The notes beneath the pieces are model-generated. The model searched no databases, was not told where the DNA came from, and saw only the letters and a program-made list of their open reading frames with translations. Below, one piece after another: positions 1-13,033 of a stretch of DNA of 64,000 nt. The first letter of the stretch is position 1, and every line of letters starts with the position of its first letter. The translations under genes were made by a program, and so were the position numbers. The DNA is from Sindora glabra (Eukaryota; Streptophyta; Magnoliopsida; Fabales; Fabaceae): NCBI GenBank assembly GCA_020226215.1, contig CM035229.1, forward strand, positions 82,663,343-82,727,342. Direction: 5' to 3'.

Positions 1-120
1 AATTGATGATGATGATGATGATCACTTATAAATCCAAAATCCAATTTAAAATATTTTATAAATAAATCTAATTTATTTTTTATTTATTTCCTCAGCATAG
101 AGAATTATATGTATTTTAAA

Positions 121-1440
121 CTCAATTTTAATAAAAAGAATATCTAAATAATATTTATTTCATATGGTTAAGTAATTAAACATAATAATATATTGAACAA
201 AGACGTAATCAACATTTTTGTTTTTCTATACTTCTTTATATTTTTTAATGATAGAAAAAAATTGAGTTTAAATCTTGGATATGATAAGAATAAAATTCAT
301 AAGAAAACATTAAATGCTTATGCATCACTAAGGCATGGGTTGCTTCTCTATTTGTTATCAAGGAATTTTGTTCCTAACCACCCTTTCTTATTCAAAAAAA
401 GCAATACATATAAAACTTATGAATGCGTTCGCCTATCACATTTCTCTTTTTCTCTTTGGTGAAAATGCTTGAAAATTTAGATAGAAAAGAAAATTGACTT
501 CTGTTTTAATTAATATATTGGATGAGGTTCAAAATTCATTGATTCATTTGATTGTGGCTCAATGATTCACAGCGTCAACGTGTTTGTTAAAAATTATTGA
601 AAAAAGTTATAATGATAGGAGCGGTAAAGATAAGATTCAATTTTAAAAATACTTGTGGATGTTATTACAATATTAAAGTACTAAATTCAATTATAATGAA
701 AAGTAAATTTTTAATTTTTTTAAAGATAATATTGACGTGATTGAAATGTTAAATTGTTAGTTTAAAATATTCCGTCGATTTAAGATGATTTAAAGAGGAT
801 GTTGAGTTTTTTTTTTATTCAAATAAAAAAATTGAAGGATACTGACTTTGAAGAGTAGTGTTTCCAAAAGTAAATAATAGAGAATATTATGGAATAGGGT
901 TTCAAAATAAGATTATCCCATGGATATCTTACGAAGCAATCATAAGATAATTTTTCATTTTCAACATCACAAGCTACTTTCAAATTTACCAAAAGGCACC
1001 TTTAACTTGCTCCAATTTCACTGATCAAATGTGGGGTTCACTAGGAAAGATGCCGCGACCAAATGGCGTCCTACAGTCGAATAATGTTCATTACAACGTC
1101 GAAATAAAAGTGATAATGGATTCTTTTCCAATCGGATCAAATAAATCTGGACAGCACTTGGTGGATGAGCAGTGAAGTCAAGAAAGTAAAAGCAATCTTG
1201 TTACAGAAGCATAACATTTTTCAAAGGCCAAGGTGGAAGTTACAGGCCACCAACCTTTCGGGTTGGTTTGCATCACAGTTTTCTTACGTTTAATTTCATT
1301 TCATTTATAAATAAATTTTATTATTTAATTTTTTTTTATCAAGATCAATAATTTTAATTCATTTATAAATAATTTTTTATTTAAAATGTATTAAAAAATA
1401 TAAAATTTAATTAAAATAAATTTTAATAATTAAATATAAT
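121..1440. repeat. Tandem unit, copy 1 (left part)
   Basis: This segment is highly similar to 3,655-4,590 and 6,130-7,400. Shared landmarks are the stretch beginning AATATTTATTTCATATG, the phrase GGAATTTTGTTCCTAACC, and GATTATCC followed later by TTCTTTTCCAATCGGATCAA. It carries no open frame conserved among the copies, so it appears non-coding. The whole repeated unit also includes the foldback and inverted-repeat elements to its right, up to about 3,650. Confidence 0.8.
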
Positions 1441-1914
1441 TAAATTTCCAAATTTTTTATTTTTTGTTCATAGATAACATTTTAACTATGTTCTTCTTTC
1501 ATCTTTTCATTTCTTCTATAGTCAATGTGTACCCCATTCTTTTTCATCTCCTTCTTTAAAAATAATTTGAGATTTTAAAATTAACACATGCAAAGAAATA
1601 CAATGAGAAGTTAAATTAACATAGTCATGTAAATCTAAAACTTCAATTACCCAAATTAAATTGATGTGACATATAATCATATTTTTTATATAACAAATGC
1701 ATAAAGATTTGAATCATACTTGATAATTTTCTCTAATATAAAAAATTAGACTCTAACCTAACTGGAATTAACTTTTTAGACTTCCTTGTTGCCATAATAA
1801 ATCATTTAAGATTTAATTTTAATAATACATATTTGAGTCTAATACTGATTGGTTTTAATTGATATATTGTTTACCTCTCGAACTTGATACTCATAGAATG
1901 AAAAGATATTATTG

Positions 1915-2500
1915 GTTATTATTGACTTCAATTAAAGAACATGTTATTTTACTTTATAATTTGAAAAATTACATTTTATTATATTTTAACTATGATATGA
2001 GAGATAAAGGAAAGAGTGGAATACAAATTAATTATGAAAAAGAATAAGAAGGTGAAGAAAGGATATAGTTGGGGCTTTATCTGTAAATGAAGAAAAAATT
2101 TGATGTCTTATTGTGTTAATGTTAATTTATATGAAAATTTGACATGTAAGGCGCTAATTGTTGCGTTGAATCTTTTTTCAGTTTATAGATAAAGCCCCAA
2201 CCACATTCTTCCTTCATTTTTCTTATTCTTTTTCATAATTAATTTAGATAGTGGACAATTAATCCCCCACATGTCAAATTTCCTTCTAAATTAATATTAA
2301 CATAATAAAATATCAAATCTTTTCTTCATTTACAAATAAAGCACCAACCACATCTTTTCTTTGTCTTTTTATTCTTTTTCATAGTTAATTCGCATCCCAT
2401 CCTTTGCTTTATCTCCTTTATCATAACCAAACACAATAAGATGTAATTTGAAAAATTAAAAAGTAAAATAATGAGTTTTTTGATTGAGATCAATAATGGA
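1915..2500. mobile_element. Foldback / long terminal-inverted-repeat element
   Basis: The left arm (about 1,915-2,165) is complementary to the right arm (about 2,251-2,500). Reading inward on opposite strands, both show a TTATTTTACTTT-like stretch, then AACTATGA, GAAAAAGAATAA, GTAAATGAAGAAAA and AATTTGACATGT in the same order. The loop holds a third partial inverted copy (about 2,185-2,245). The element has no coding capacity and resembles a foldback element or long-TIR MITE. A truncated relative lies at about 4,590-5,000. Confidence 0.75.
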
Positions 2501-3570
2501 AGTATTTGATAAATAACTTTTTAATAATCTTTTAATTGATTTATGCCTTTAGTTAATTTGAATAGCTTTAGCTGATTTAAGTGTTTGGTAGATATTTAAG
2601 TCAATTAATTAATTTAAGTATTTGATAAATAATTATTTTAATTAACTTATTGATTCTCAAATAATCATTTTGAAAAAGTTAAAAATAATAACTTTTTAAA
2701 TGACTAATTTACATTTAATATAACAATAGATGTTTTTACCCATAATTATAAAATTTTTTACATTTTGATTCTTGATAAATAAAAAATATTAAACAATATT
2801 TATTTATTTATTAGAGAAAAATTTAATACATATAATAAATTATAATTATTTACTTTTTAAAAAACTAAACTAGTATAGTAAATTATATTGAAATATTTAC
2901 ATGATAATAAAAAAATTATATCCATATAATCATACATTTTTTTATCAAAATAATAAAAAATAAAAGAATATATATATTTTATTTCATAAAAATAATAAAA
3001 AATTATTGAGAAAATTAGTCTTTTATCAAATGATATCTTTTGAATTATGGAACAATACATGTTAAGAAAAAAGAAATAACGGAATGATATTATTTATGAA
3101 AGGTATGATTTTATACTTAAAATATATAATTTATCAATATTTTTAATAATAAAAATATGAATTTTAAATTTAACATTAAAAATACTTACAAAATAAATTT
3201 TAATAGTTACTATCTCTATTAAAATATTACAAGTATTTCTTAATTAGAAAATGATAATTATCCACTTTTAAAGAAAAATCAAATAATTATAACAAATTAT
3301 AATGATATAATTTTTTAAAAAATTATTATAATAAATAATATATTATAATCTAAAATATTATTAAAGTAAAAGAATATATAAATAAATCATAATATATATA
3401 TATGTCTTTATATATTATTTTATACAAAAATAGTTAATAATAAATAGATAATTTTACTAAATATCTTTATGTAAATAATTAATAATATTGGCTAATCAAA
3501 TTAGTTATTAATTAATAAATAATTTAATTAACTAATTGTTAATGTAATTAGCTAATTATCAAATAAAATT
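2500..3570. mobile_element. Non-coding inverted-repeat element, about 1.1 kb, copy A
   Basis: The left end reads TATTTGATAAATAACT and the complement of the right end reads TATTTGATAATTAGCT, giving degenerate terminal inverted repeats. Related full-length copies lie at about 5,001-6,045 and 46,842-47,855. The TATTTGRTAAATAA-type motif is repeated just inside the left end. All copies are very AT-rich with no conserved ORF, so this is probably a non-autonomous DNA transposon family. Confidence 0.6.
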
Positions 3571-3654
3571 TAAGTGTTAAATTATCCTTACTCTAAAACT
3601 AGAGGATTTTTACACATGATATATAATTCAGGAGGATAAATTATATTTTACCCT

Positions 3655-4590
3655 AAAAAAATGTCTAACTAATATTTATTTCATATGGTTAAATAATTAA
3701 ATAAAATAATATAACAAACAAAGAGAGAATCAACAGTTTTGTTTCCCTTTGCTTATATATCTATATATTATATTATATCATAATAATGATAATTTACTTA
3801 ATATATATATATATATATATATATAATTGTGACTTTAAATCTTTAATATAATTAGAATAAAATCCGTAAGACATTATTAAATGCTATTACATTATTAAGG
3901 CATGGATTGCTTTTCTCTATATATTATCAAGGAATTTTGTTCCTAACCATCCTTTGTGATTCGAAGAAAGCAGTACCTATAAAACTTATGAATGCGTTCT
4001 CTTATCACATATCTCTATTTCTCTTTGATGAAAATGTTCGAAAATTTAAATTAAAAAATTAACTTCTGTTTCAATCAATATATTGGATGAGGTTCAAAAT
4101 TCATTGATTCATTTGACTGTGGCTCAATGATTCATAGCGTCAACGTGTTTGTTAAAAATTATTAAAAATACTTTTAATGATAAGAGTGATAAAAATAAGA
4201 TTCAATTATAATGAAAAATAAAATTTTTAAAATAATATTGAACGTTATTAAAATGTTAAATTTTCAGTTTAAAATATTCCTTTGGTTTAAGATGATTTAA
4301 AGAGGATGTTGCGTTTTTTTATTCAAATAAAAAAATTGAAGGATACCGACGACTTTGAAGATTAGTGTTTCCAAAAATTAATAATTGATATATATTATGG
4401 GATAGGGTTTCAAAATAAGATTATCCGATGGTAATTTTCAAATTTTCCAAAAGGTACCTTAAGCTCGCTCTATTTTCACTGTCAATCAAATGACATCCAA
4501 CAGTCGAATAATGCTCGTTACAACATCGAAATAAAAGTGATAATATATTCTTTTCCAATCGGATCAAATAAATCTAGACAGCATTTCGTT
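3655..4590. repeat. Tandem unit, copy 2 (internally deleted)
   Basis: Second copy of the left part of the tandem unit. It matches copy 1 up to the equivalent of about position 1,155, then jumps directly into sequence equivalent to about 2,065 of copy 1. Roughly 0.9 kb is therefore missing, including the left end of the foldback element. This explains why the spacing from copy 2 to copy 3 (about 2.5 kb) is about 1 kb shorter than from copy 1 to copy 2 (about 3.5 kb). Confidence 0.75.
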
Positions 4591-5000
4591 AGAGCTTCAT
4601 CTTTAAATGAAGAAAAGATTCAATGGCTTTATATGAAAATTTGACGTCTGAGGGGTTAATTGCCACGTTGAATCTCTTCTTTGTTTATATAAAGCCCTAA
4701 CCATATCCTTCATTTTTCTTATTCTTTTTTGTAATTTTTTGTAATTAATTTAAATAGTGGACAATTAACCTCAAATTTTTTTCTAAATTAACATCAACAT
4801 TATAAAACATCAAATCTTTTCTTCATTTACAAATAAAGGTCCAACCACATCTTTCCTTCATTTTTTTATTCTTTTTCACAGTTAATATGCATCCCATCTT
4901 TTCCTTCGTCTCTCTTGCCATAATCAAAATACAATAAGATGTGATTTTTCAAATTATAAAGTAAAGTAATGTGTTATTTGATTGAGATCAATGATGAGGG
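4590..5000. mobile_element. Truncated copy of the foldback element
   Basis: It contains the inner left-arm sequence (GTCTGAGGGGTTAATTG region) and the complete right arm ending near GATTGAGATCAATGATGAG, matching the element at 1,915-2,500. The outer left arm is missing because of the deletion in tandem copy 2. Confidence 0.65.
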
Positions 5001-6045
5001 TATTTAGTAAATAATTTTTTGATCAATTTTTAATTGATTTAAGCGCCTTTAATTAAGATGAATACTTTTAGCTATTTAAGTAAGTTAATCAACTGATTTA
5101 ATTACTTGACAAATAACTATTTTAATTAGTTTATTAATTCTTAAATAGTCATTTTAAAAAAGTTAAAATTAATAACTTTTTAAAATATTTAATTTACATT
5201 TAATATAAAAACAAACATTTTTGCTCATAATTATAAAATTTTTTACATTTCAATCCTTGATAAATAAAAAAATACTAAATTGTATTTATCTATTTTTTAG
5301 AGAAAAATATAATATCTATAATAAATTATACTTATTTATTTTTAAATAAATACTAAATAAGTATAATAAATTTTATTAAAATATTTACATAATAATAAAA
5401 AAGTTACATGAATATAATCATACATTTTCTATCAAAATAATAAAAAAAGAAAAGAATATATATTTCATTTCAGAAAAATAATAAAAAATTATTGAGAAAA
5501 TTAATCTTTTATAGAATGTTATCTTTTGAGTTATAGAACAATACATATTGAGGAAAAAATAATGAAATAATATTATTTGTAAAAGATACGTTTTTATACT
5601 TAAAATTTATAATTTATTGATATTTTTAATGATGAATATATGAATTTTAAATTTAATATTAAAAACATTTACAAAATAAATTTTAATAGTTACTATTTCC
5701 ACTAAAATATTACAAGTATTTCTTAACTAGAAATTATAATTATCCATTTTTTAAAGAAAAATTAGATAAGTATAATAAATTATAATGATATAATTTTTTA
5801 GAAAAATTATTATAATAAATAATATATTATAATCCAAAATATTATTCAAGTAAAAGAATATTTAAATAAATTATAAAATATATATATCCTTACATATTAT
5901 TTTATACATAAATAATTAATAATAAATAGATAATTTTATCAAATATCTTTATATAAATAATTAATGATATTAGCTGATTAAATTAATTATTAACTAATAA
6001 TTAATTCAATCAATTAATCGTTAATATAATTAGTTAATTGCTAAA
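5001..6045. mobile_element. Non-coding inverted-repeat element, copy B
   Basis: It aligns along its length with 2,500-3,570, sharing the run of A/T blocks, ATCATACATTTT and the ACTAGAGAGTTTTTACACATG segment just beyond the right end. It is part of tandem copy 2, so it probably arose by the tandem duplication and not by a separate insertion. Confidence 0.6.
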
Positions 6046-6129
6046 AATAATTTAAATATTAAATTACCATTACCCTAAAACTAGAGAGTTTTTACACATG
6101 ATATATAAGTTAGGAGGATAAATTACATT

Positions 6130-7400
6130 TTACCCTAAAAAGAATATCTAAGTAATATTTATTTCATATGATTAAATAATTAAACAAAATAATATACCAA
6201 ACAAAGAGAGAATCAACATTTTTATTTCTCTACGCTTCTATATATATATATATTTTGATTATAAGAATAATAATTTATTTTATATATATGAATATAAAAT
6301 TTTATATTTGAATCTTAAATATAATTTGAATAAAATTTGTAAGACAATATTAAATACTACTACATTAGAGGCATGTATTGCTTCTCTATTTATTATCAAG
6401 AAATTTTGTTCCTAACCATCCTTTGTGATTCGAAGAAAGTAATACATATAGAACTTATGAATGCGTTCTCTCATCACATATCTCTTTTTCTCCTTGATGA
6501 AAATGTTTGAAAATTTAAATAGAAAAAAAAATTGACTTCTGTTTTAATCAATATATTGGATGAGGTGCATTGATTCATTTGACGGGGGCTCAATGATTCA
6601 CAGCGTCATCGTGTTTGTTAAAAATACTTTTAATGATAAGAGTGATAAAAATAAGATTCAATTTCAAAATACTTATGTATGTCATTATATTTTCAAAGTA
6701 CTACATTCAATTATAATGAAAAATAAATTTTTTAAAATAATAGTGAGTGTTATTAGAATTGTAAATTGTCAGTCTAAAATATTCCTTTGGTTTAAGATGA
6801 TTTAAAGAGGATGTTGCGTTTTTTATTCAAATAAAAAACTTGAAGGATACCGACTTTGAAGATTAATGTTTCCAAAAATGAATAATTGATACATATTATG
6901 GGATAGGGTTTCAAAATAAGATTATCCGATGGATATCTAACGAAGCAATCATAAGTTAATTTTCAAAATTTCCAAAAGGTACCTTTAACTTTCTTTATTT
7001 TCACTGTTAATCATGTATCAAATTTGGGGTTCGCTGGGCAAGTTGCCGCGACCAAATGACATCGAAATAAAAGTGATAATATATTCTTTTCCAATCGAAT
7101 CAAATAATTCTAGACGGTTTTTGGTGGATGAGCGGTGGAGATAAGAAAGTAAAAGCAATCTTTATACGGGAGCCAAACATCTTTCAAAAGTCAAAGGTGG
7201 AAGTTACAGGCCACCGTTGGTTTGCATCACAATTTCTTAAGATTGATTTAATTTCATTTATAAATAATTTTTATTATTTAAAATTTTTTCATCAAAATTA
7301 GTCATTTCAATTTATTTATATATAAATTTTTTATTTGAAATGTATTAAAAATATGTAAAATTCAATTAAAAATAAATTTTAATAATTAAATATAATATTA
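6130..7400. repeat. Tandem unit, copy 3 (left part)
   Basis: Third copy. It aligns with copy 1 from about 121 to 1,440, including the GTTGGTTTGCATCACA segment and the A/T-rich tail. The foldback and 1.1 kb inverted-repeat elements that follow copies 1 and 2 are absent after this copy. Confidence 0.75.
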
Positions 7401-8910
7401 AAAAAAGAAAGTTTTTATATATAGTGTATGTGTTAAATCACTTGAAATGAATTATAATAAATTTTTTACTAGATTTAATGAATTTCATAATTATACAAGT
7501 ATCATTAAAATGAAAATTATAAATAAAATAATTTTTTTATTTAAAACCAAATATTATTTTAAAAAATAATTTAATTAAAAATAAAATAAAATATTATTTT
7601 TAATTACGGAGAAAACGGTATGGTTAGGTGTGGAAAGGAATTTTTGTAAGAAGGTTTACTTTGTGAAACTGTACTGCTTTCGAGAGAATGGTTTAGGCTT
7701 TATTTGGAAGGTGGGAAAAGAAAATAGAAAAGAAGGAAATTGTTATAAATTTTTTTCTCTTTTATCTGGATGGAGAACAAAAAGGAAAAAAAAATAGATA
7801 TTAAATTTATAGTTAAAATTTTTTAGTTAATTTAAATTTATATTTTTTTAATTCAAATTTAAAAAATTTCTGTCCTTCCACTTCTATTTTCTTCTTAGGG
7901 AAAATGAAGCGCTAACTTCCGCTCCAGTCTTCCATTTTAAAACAAACACCACCCGATGTGGTAACTGGTAATTGGTGTTTTAGACGAAAACAAAAGGGCA
8001 AATGATACCGACTCTTCAATTTATCAAGTAATCGGAAAGCGACCCCCAACATTACTCTCCTTTTCTACGTGACAAGAGTAACACTTACGGCTCTCTCTGC
8101 CTGTCGGCCCAGTCCTCACTGTCCCTGTACACACTCCACTAGTTGGTTCCAGAGTTATTAATTTTGTAATTTTCATTCGCCTTTTCTTAGTTTTAGGTGA
8201 GATCTGACGGTGGATATTAATGATTCATTAATTATGAAGTTCTCATATTTTAAGTATTTTTATTTTGATAATATTATATGTATTAATTAAATTTTAAATA
8301 TAAATAAAAAGAGTGTCATTAAATAAGGTAGTAGGATAAATTTATAAAGTTTAATTAAATAAATATAAAATATTTAAAATTTAATTTTAAATGTTATTTT
8401 TAATAATTATAGTATTTTTTAAATCAATAATATTATATATACTAAAAAAAATATTTAGAATTAAATTATAAATATAAATTAAAAATATTATTAAATATAA
8501 AATAATAAAATAAATTTATAAAATTTAATTTAATAAATATAAAAAATTTAAATCTTATTTTTAATATTTATAATACTCCCTCTATTTTTATTTTTCTATC
8601 ATCATTAACTAATTTTATGCATATTAAGAAAGTAATTTAATTTATTTATTATTAATAAATTTTACAAGATTATTTTTTATCCATAAAATTTAAAATAGTT
8701 TAAAATAGAGAGAAAAATATAAAGTAATAAATACAATTGAATTAATAGTGTAGAATAATAAAATATTTATTAATAAAAAATAAATTTTAAAAAAATATTT
8801 AATATTTTATGAAAATTATAAAATAAAAAATATTTTTAAAAAAAATAAGATAAATAAAAAAAAATGAAATAAATATTTTTTTATGTAATTGTGTCTATAG
8901 AACTATCCCT

Positions 8911-8919
8911 TTATAAATT
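8911..8919 (+). promoter_or_regulatory. Possible TATA box of the decarboxylase gene
   Basis: TTATAAATT lies about 170 bp upstream of the start codon at 9,090, a normal distance for a plant 5' UTR of about 140 nt. The surroundings are AT-rich, so a chance match is quite possible. Confidence 0.3.
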
Positions 8920-9089
8920 ATACATGCCACCTATTTGATAACGTACGTAATCAAGCAAATCCGAGTTGTCTCCCTCTTCCTCTAACAGTGGTTGGGTGGG
9001 CTACACTGTTATCTACTTCTCTATTTCTGCTTTTTTGAAATTGCTTCTTCTGCATTAGTCGGGTTTGGATTAGAAGAAACCCAGCAAAA

Positions 9090-11812
9090 ATGGTGATAGC
9101 AACCACAACCAGGGACCCGGAACCAGGAGAGCATCTACACTCAACTTTTGCTTCCAGATATGTGCGCGACCCAGTTCCCAAGTAAGCATTCTGTCAATTC
9201 CTTTCTCTCCTAGATGTTAAATTATGTGCAAGAAAGTATTAAAAAAAAAAAGCTTTTTTTTGGCATGAATTTCTGTGTTTTTTTCCTGATGGGGTTGTGG
9301 AAAATGGTGAATTTTAATGGAGGTTTAAGATGCCGGAGAGATCCATACCGAAGGATGCGGCTTACCAATTAATAAACGACGAGTTGATGCTGGATGGAAC
9401 AGCGAGGCTTAACTTGGCATCCTTCGTGACAACTTGGATGGAGCCTGAGTGTGATAAACTCATCATGGCTTCTCTTAACAAGAACTATGTCGACATGGAT
9501 GAGTACCCTGTTACCACCGAGCTCCAGGTACATCTGTACTGTGTCACCCCATGCCTTCATCTGGTTTCGAGGGGGAAATATTTTTTTTTTTTGGCGCCAT
9601 TTTTTAATGATCTTTTTAGTAGTTTCCTTTAGAACTTTTGTCTGTAGAATATCAAGGTTGACCTAGAAGGGTTCAATCATTTTACCAAACTGGGGAGATT
9701 GATTTTTTTATTAATTTGTTGTAAGATCAATCTTTTTCTTCCTTGTTTTTTTCCTAAACTATCAGTTTCTCCTCGAGTTGGGCTCCAAACTGAAGAATTT
9801 TTTTTGTAAAGAAAGGATCTGGAAGAGACTACTTTAAACTATATTAATTTTATTTCACCGTTCTACAATCATCATATGATACATCATAAAAATTAGGGTG
9901 GATAAGTTACTGTACTAAAACCGTGCAGGACAAAATACAGTAGTACATTGTAAAATGACTGGCATTACTTTAATCAATTCTGCAGAATCGGTGTGTGAAT
10001 ATGATAGCGCATCTATACCATGCTCCTATTGAAGAAGATGAAACTGCAGTAGGTGTGGGAACTGTGGGGTCATCAGAGGCAATAATGTTAGCAGGTCTTG
10101 CTTTTAAAAGGAAATGGCAGATGAAGAGGAAAGCAGAAGGCAAACCATATGATAAACCCAACATGGTTACTGGGGCTAATGTGCAGGTGGGCTTCTTGCC
10201 GAAGTTTTAAAATTTCATTTTCAATTAAACTTTGGAGTTTATTTGTATCATGACATTGAAAGTACTTAAAAAGAGATCAGTAGTGCTATTTGCATATACT
10301 AGCTCTAACATTATTTGTCGTGTCTGCAAGCATGGCATAGTCTGTGTCTAATTGATCCTGCCTACTTTTAAGCATGTGTCATCAATTTGACTCAAATTAT
10401 GCCATGTTTGCAAAAGTGGCGGATTTTTTCTTTTATTATTTTGGTAATGTACTAAAACGAATGTGTTTTAAGTGCTCAGCATCTCAATGCTTAATGATAC
10501 TAAAATATGTTGCACAGGTCTGTTGGGAAAAATTTGCGAGGTACTTTGAGGTTGAGCTGAAGGAGGTGAAACTTAGAGAAGGATACTATGTGATGGATCC
10601 TGAGAAAGCAGTAGAAATGGTGGATGAGAACACCATATGTGTTGCAGCCATTCTGGGGTCAACTCTAACAGGGGAGTTTGAGAATGTGAAGCTCCTCAAT
10701 GAACTTCTTACTGAAAAGAACAAGGAGACAGGTTGGAATACCCCAATTCATGTTGATGCCGCCAGTGGAGGGTTCATCGCTCCGTTTCTCTACCCTGAAC
10801 TTGAGTGGGATTTCCGTTTGCCACTGGTGAAGAGCATCAATGTTAGCGGCCATAAGTATGGTCTTGTTTACCCTGGTGTCGGCTGGGTTGTTTGGAGGAG
10901 TAAAGATGACTTGCCTGAGGATCTTGTCTTTCACATCAACTATCTTGGATCCGATCAACCAACTTTCACCCTCAATTTCTCCAAAGGTAACATGTGATGA
11001 GCTCATGCATGTGTCTGATGTTTCATTCAATTCAACCAATATCCGTGTAACTGTATACTGCTTAGTGATTGACTGATTGTTAGTTTATGCCGTCTAAATT
11101 TTTTTCTGAAGGTAATCTATTGTCATTTCATATGTATTTCATTTTGCCAGGCTCCAGTCAAATAATTGCTCAATATTACCAATTTATACGGCTTGGCTTT
11201 GAGGTAATCCTTTGCTATCATCTCTGGAGCACCGAACCTTAATTGTAGGCAAGTTTGGAGTTTTTCTTCCATTTTGTTCAACATGAAGCATTGTTAATGC
11301 CTTTGATTGTTTTTTAAATTAAGGGTTATGAAAATATCATGCAAAACTGCGTGGAGAATGCAAGAATACTGAAGGATGGAATCGAGAAAATGGGGCGGTT
11401 CAACATTCTCTCAAAAGACATTGGCGTGCCTCTTTTAGCCTTCTCCTTGAAAGACAGTAGCCAACACACTGTGTTTGAGATATCAGACCAACTAAGAAGA
11501 TTTGGCTGGATTGTACCTGCCTACACAATGCCGGCTGACGCCCAACACATTGCCGTCCTCCGCGTGGTGATTAGGGAGGATTTCAGCCGCAGCCTGGCTG
11601 AGAGGCTCATTTCCGACATCGAAAAAGTTGTGAAGCTCCTGGACACACTTCCAAGCCCTGCACGTGTTGCCACCGAAGCTGCTCATGTCACAGCCATCTC
11701 TAAAGAGGCTGCTGGTGATAAGGCATTTAAGAAGAGTGCCAAGGAGACTCAGGCAGAGATTGCCATGTACTGGAAGCGGCTTGTGGAAGGGAAGAGAACT
11801 GGAGTATGCTAG
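9090..11812 (+). CDS. GAD: Glutamate decarboxylase (calmodulin-dependent)
   Basis: Cytosolic PLP enzyme that converts L-glutamate to GABA and CO2. Six exons: 9090-9181, 9323-9527, 9986-10186, 10518-10986, 11151-11203 and 11324-11812. All junctions are GT-AG and phases close exactly, giving 502 aa, the usual plant GAD length. The protein starts MVIATTTRDPEPGEHLHSTF. A glycine-rich cofactor region (GVGTVGSSEAIMLAGLAFKR) lies near residue 130. HVDAASGGFIAPF precedes SINVSGHKYG, whose lysine (about K279) should bind PLP. The tail EIAMYWKRLVEGKRTGVC, with W490, matches the plant calmodulin-binding segment, so activity is probably raised by Ca2+/calmodulin. I see no frameshift or stop, and it appears functional. 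Which Arabidopsis GAD paralogue it corresponds to is not resolved. Confidence 0.96.
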
Positions 11813-13033
11813 GCTTTTGCCAATATTTGAGGCCTTTCTTTCCGCAGCTTTGTTATGAGTTATACTTCTTCGTCTTTAATATCCACATTTAAGGTTGTTT
11901 TGCATAAACAACCTTGCAATAAGGATATGAATTGCGTAGTGAGTGATGCAGGTTGCAGTTGCACAATCAATGTACGTTAATGTAAGGCTCACATCTATGT
12001 CTTAATTATTAAGTAGTAATTTGATGGTGCCCGGTGGCCTTTAAAACCAGTTTGACCTATAATAGTTTGTTAAGTAGTAATTTGTAGTTTTGTGTTTTGA
12101 GAGGGTTGAATGTCTTAATTATTTTAGTGTCATGATTTTGTGAGTTGTATATGATCAGACTTCACATCTATTTCTACTATGGTTTCATCCAAAAGGAATA
12201 AGTAGTGTGTCTTTTTTGTTTCTTTATAATTTTCCAAGCAATTCTCGTAAGTTATTGTTTTTGACTCAGGAATTACATTTTAAATTAAAATTATTTGAAA
12301 TTAACAAAATAGTATAAAGATTGAATTATATTGATTGGCCATTTTCATTCTTAAATAATAATTCATGTTGATAATTCTATTCTTTTATACGAATCCATAC
12401 AAAAAATTTCATTATTGAATATTTATAAAGAAGGATAAAATTATTTGTACAAATTATTATTTAGAGGTAGAATTATTTGAATTATGTTAATTGATCAATT
12501 CATCCTTGATTAATAATTCGTGCTAACAATTTTGTTCTTTAGTATAGATTAATATAGAAAATTTCATTTCTAAATATCTATAAGGTAAGATAATATTGTT
12601 TGTACAAATTGTTATTTAGGAACAAATTAATCATTCAATATAATTTACAAATCATTTTATTTGTGTCATACAATCTCAGAAATAAAATTAGTAATTTTAT
12701 TTTAAAATTAAATATTTATTAAAATAACAAAATGTTTGAATATAGTATAATAAGAACTAGAACAGTTTTAGTTAATTAGCTAGTTCTAATTAGAACTACT
12801 TTGTTAGCTTTTAGGAAGAATTTAATTATATTACAAATTCCCTTGATATATGGGAAATAACATATTTACTTAAAAAGATATTTTTGTCTAATCTCAAATC
12901 TCAAATTTACTACATTCAATAAAATTTAAAAAAGCTATGCTTGATAAAAGAACAATAATAACAAAAGAAATAAGAAGGGATTCTATATATAAAAGAGGGA
13001 AAGAGATAAAAAGAAAGAAAGGAAAGCATACTA
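11813..13033. other. Intergenic region downstream of GAD
   Basis: The first roughly 150 bases are probably 3' UTR. The rest is AT-rich with some internally repeated phrases (for example TACAAATTRTTATTTAG near 12,450 and 12,605) but no gene. Confidence 0.6.

Larger units (their letters stand above)
1..8900. other. AT-rich intergenic region built largely of tandem repeats
   Basis: No protein gene is supported here; the open frames are short and low-complexity. The interval holds three copies of a tandem unit, a foldback element and inverted-repeat elements, listed separately. From about 7,430 to 8,900 the sequence is mostly A/T runs. The exception is 7,900-8,160, which is more GC-balanced, includes a CTACGTGAC G-box-like core near 8,066, and may be distal promoter of the decarboxylase gene downstream. 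Confidence 0.7.

Noticed and set aside
1859..2047. 62-codon frame at the left of the foldback element.
   Set aside because: It lies in an inverted-repeat arm and is not kept in the related copy.
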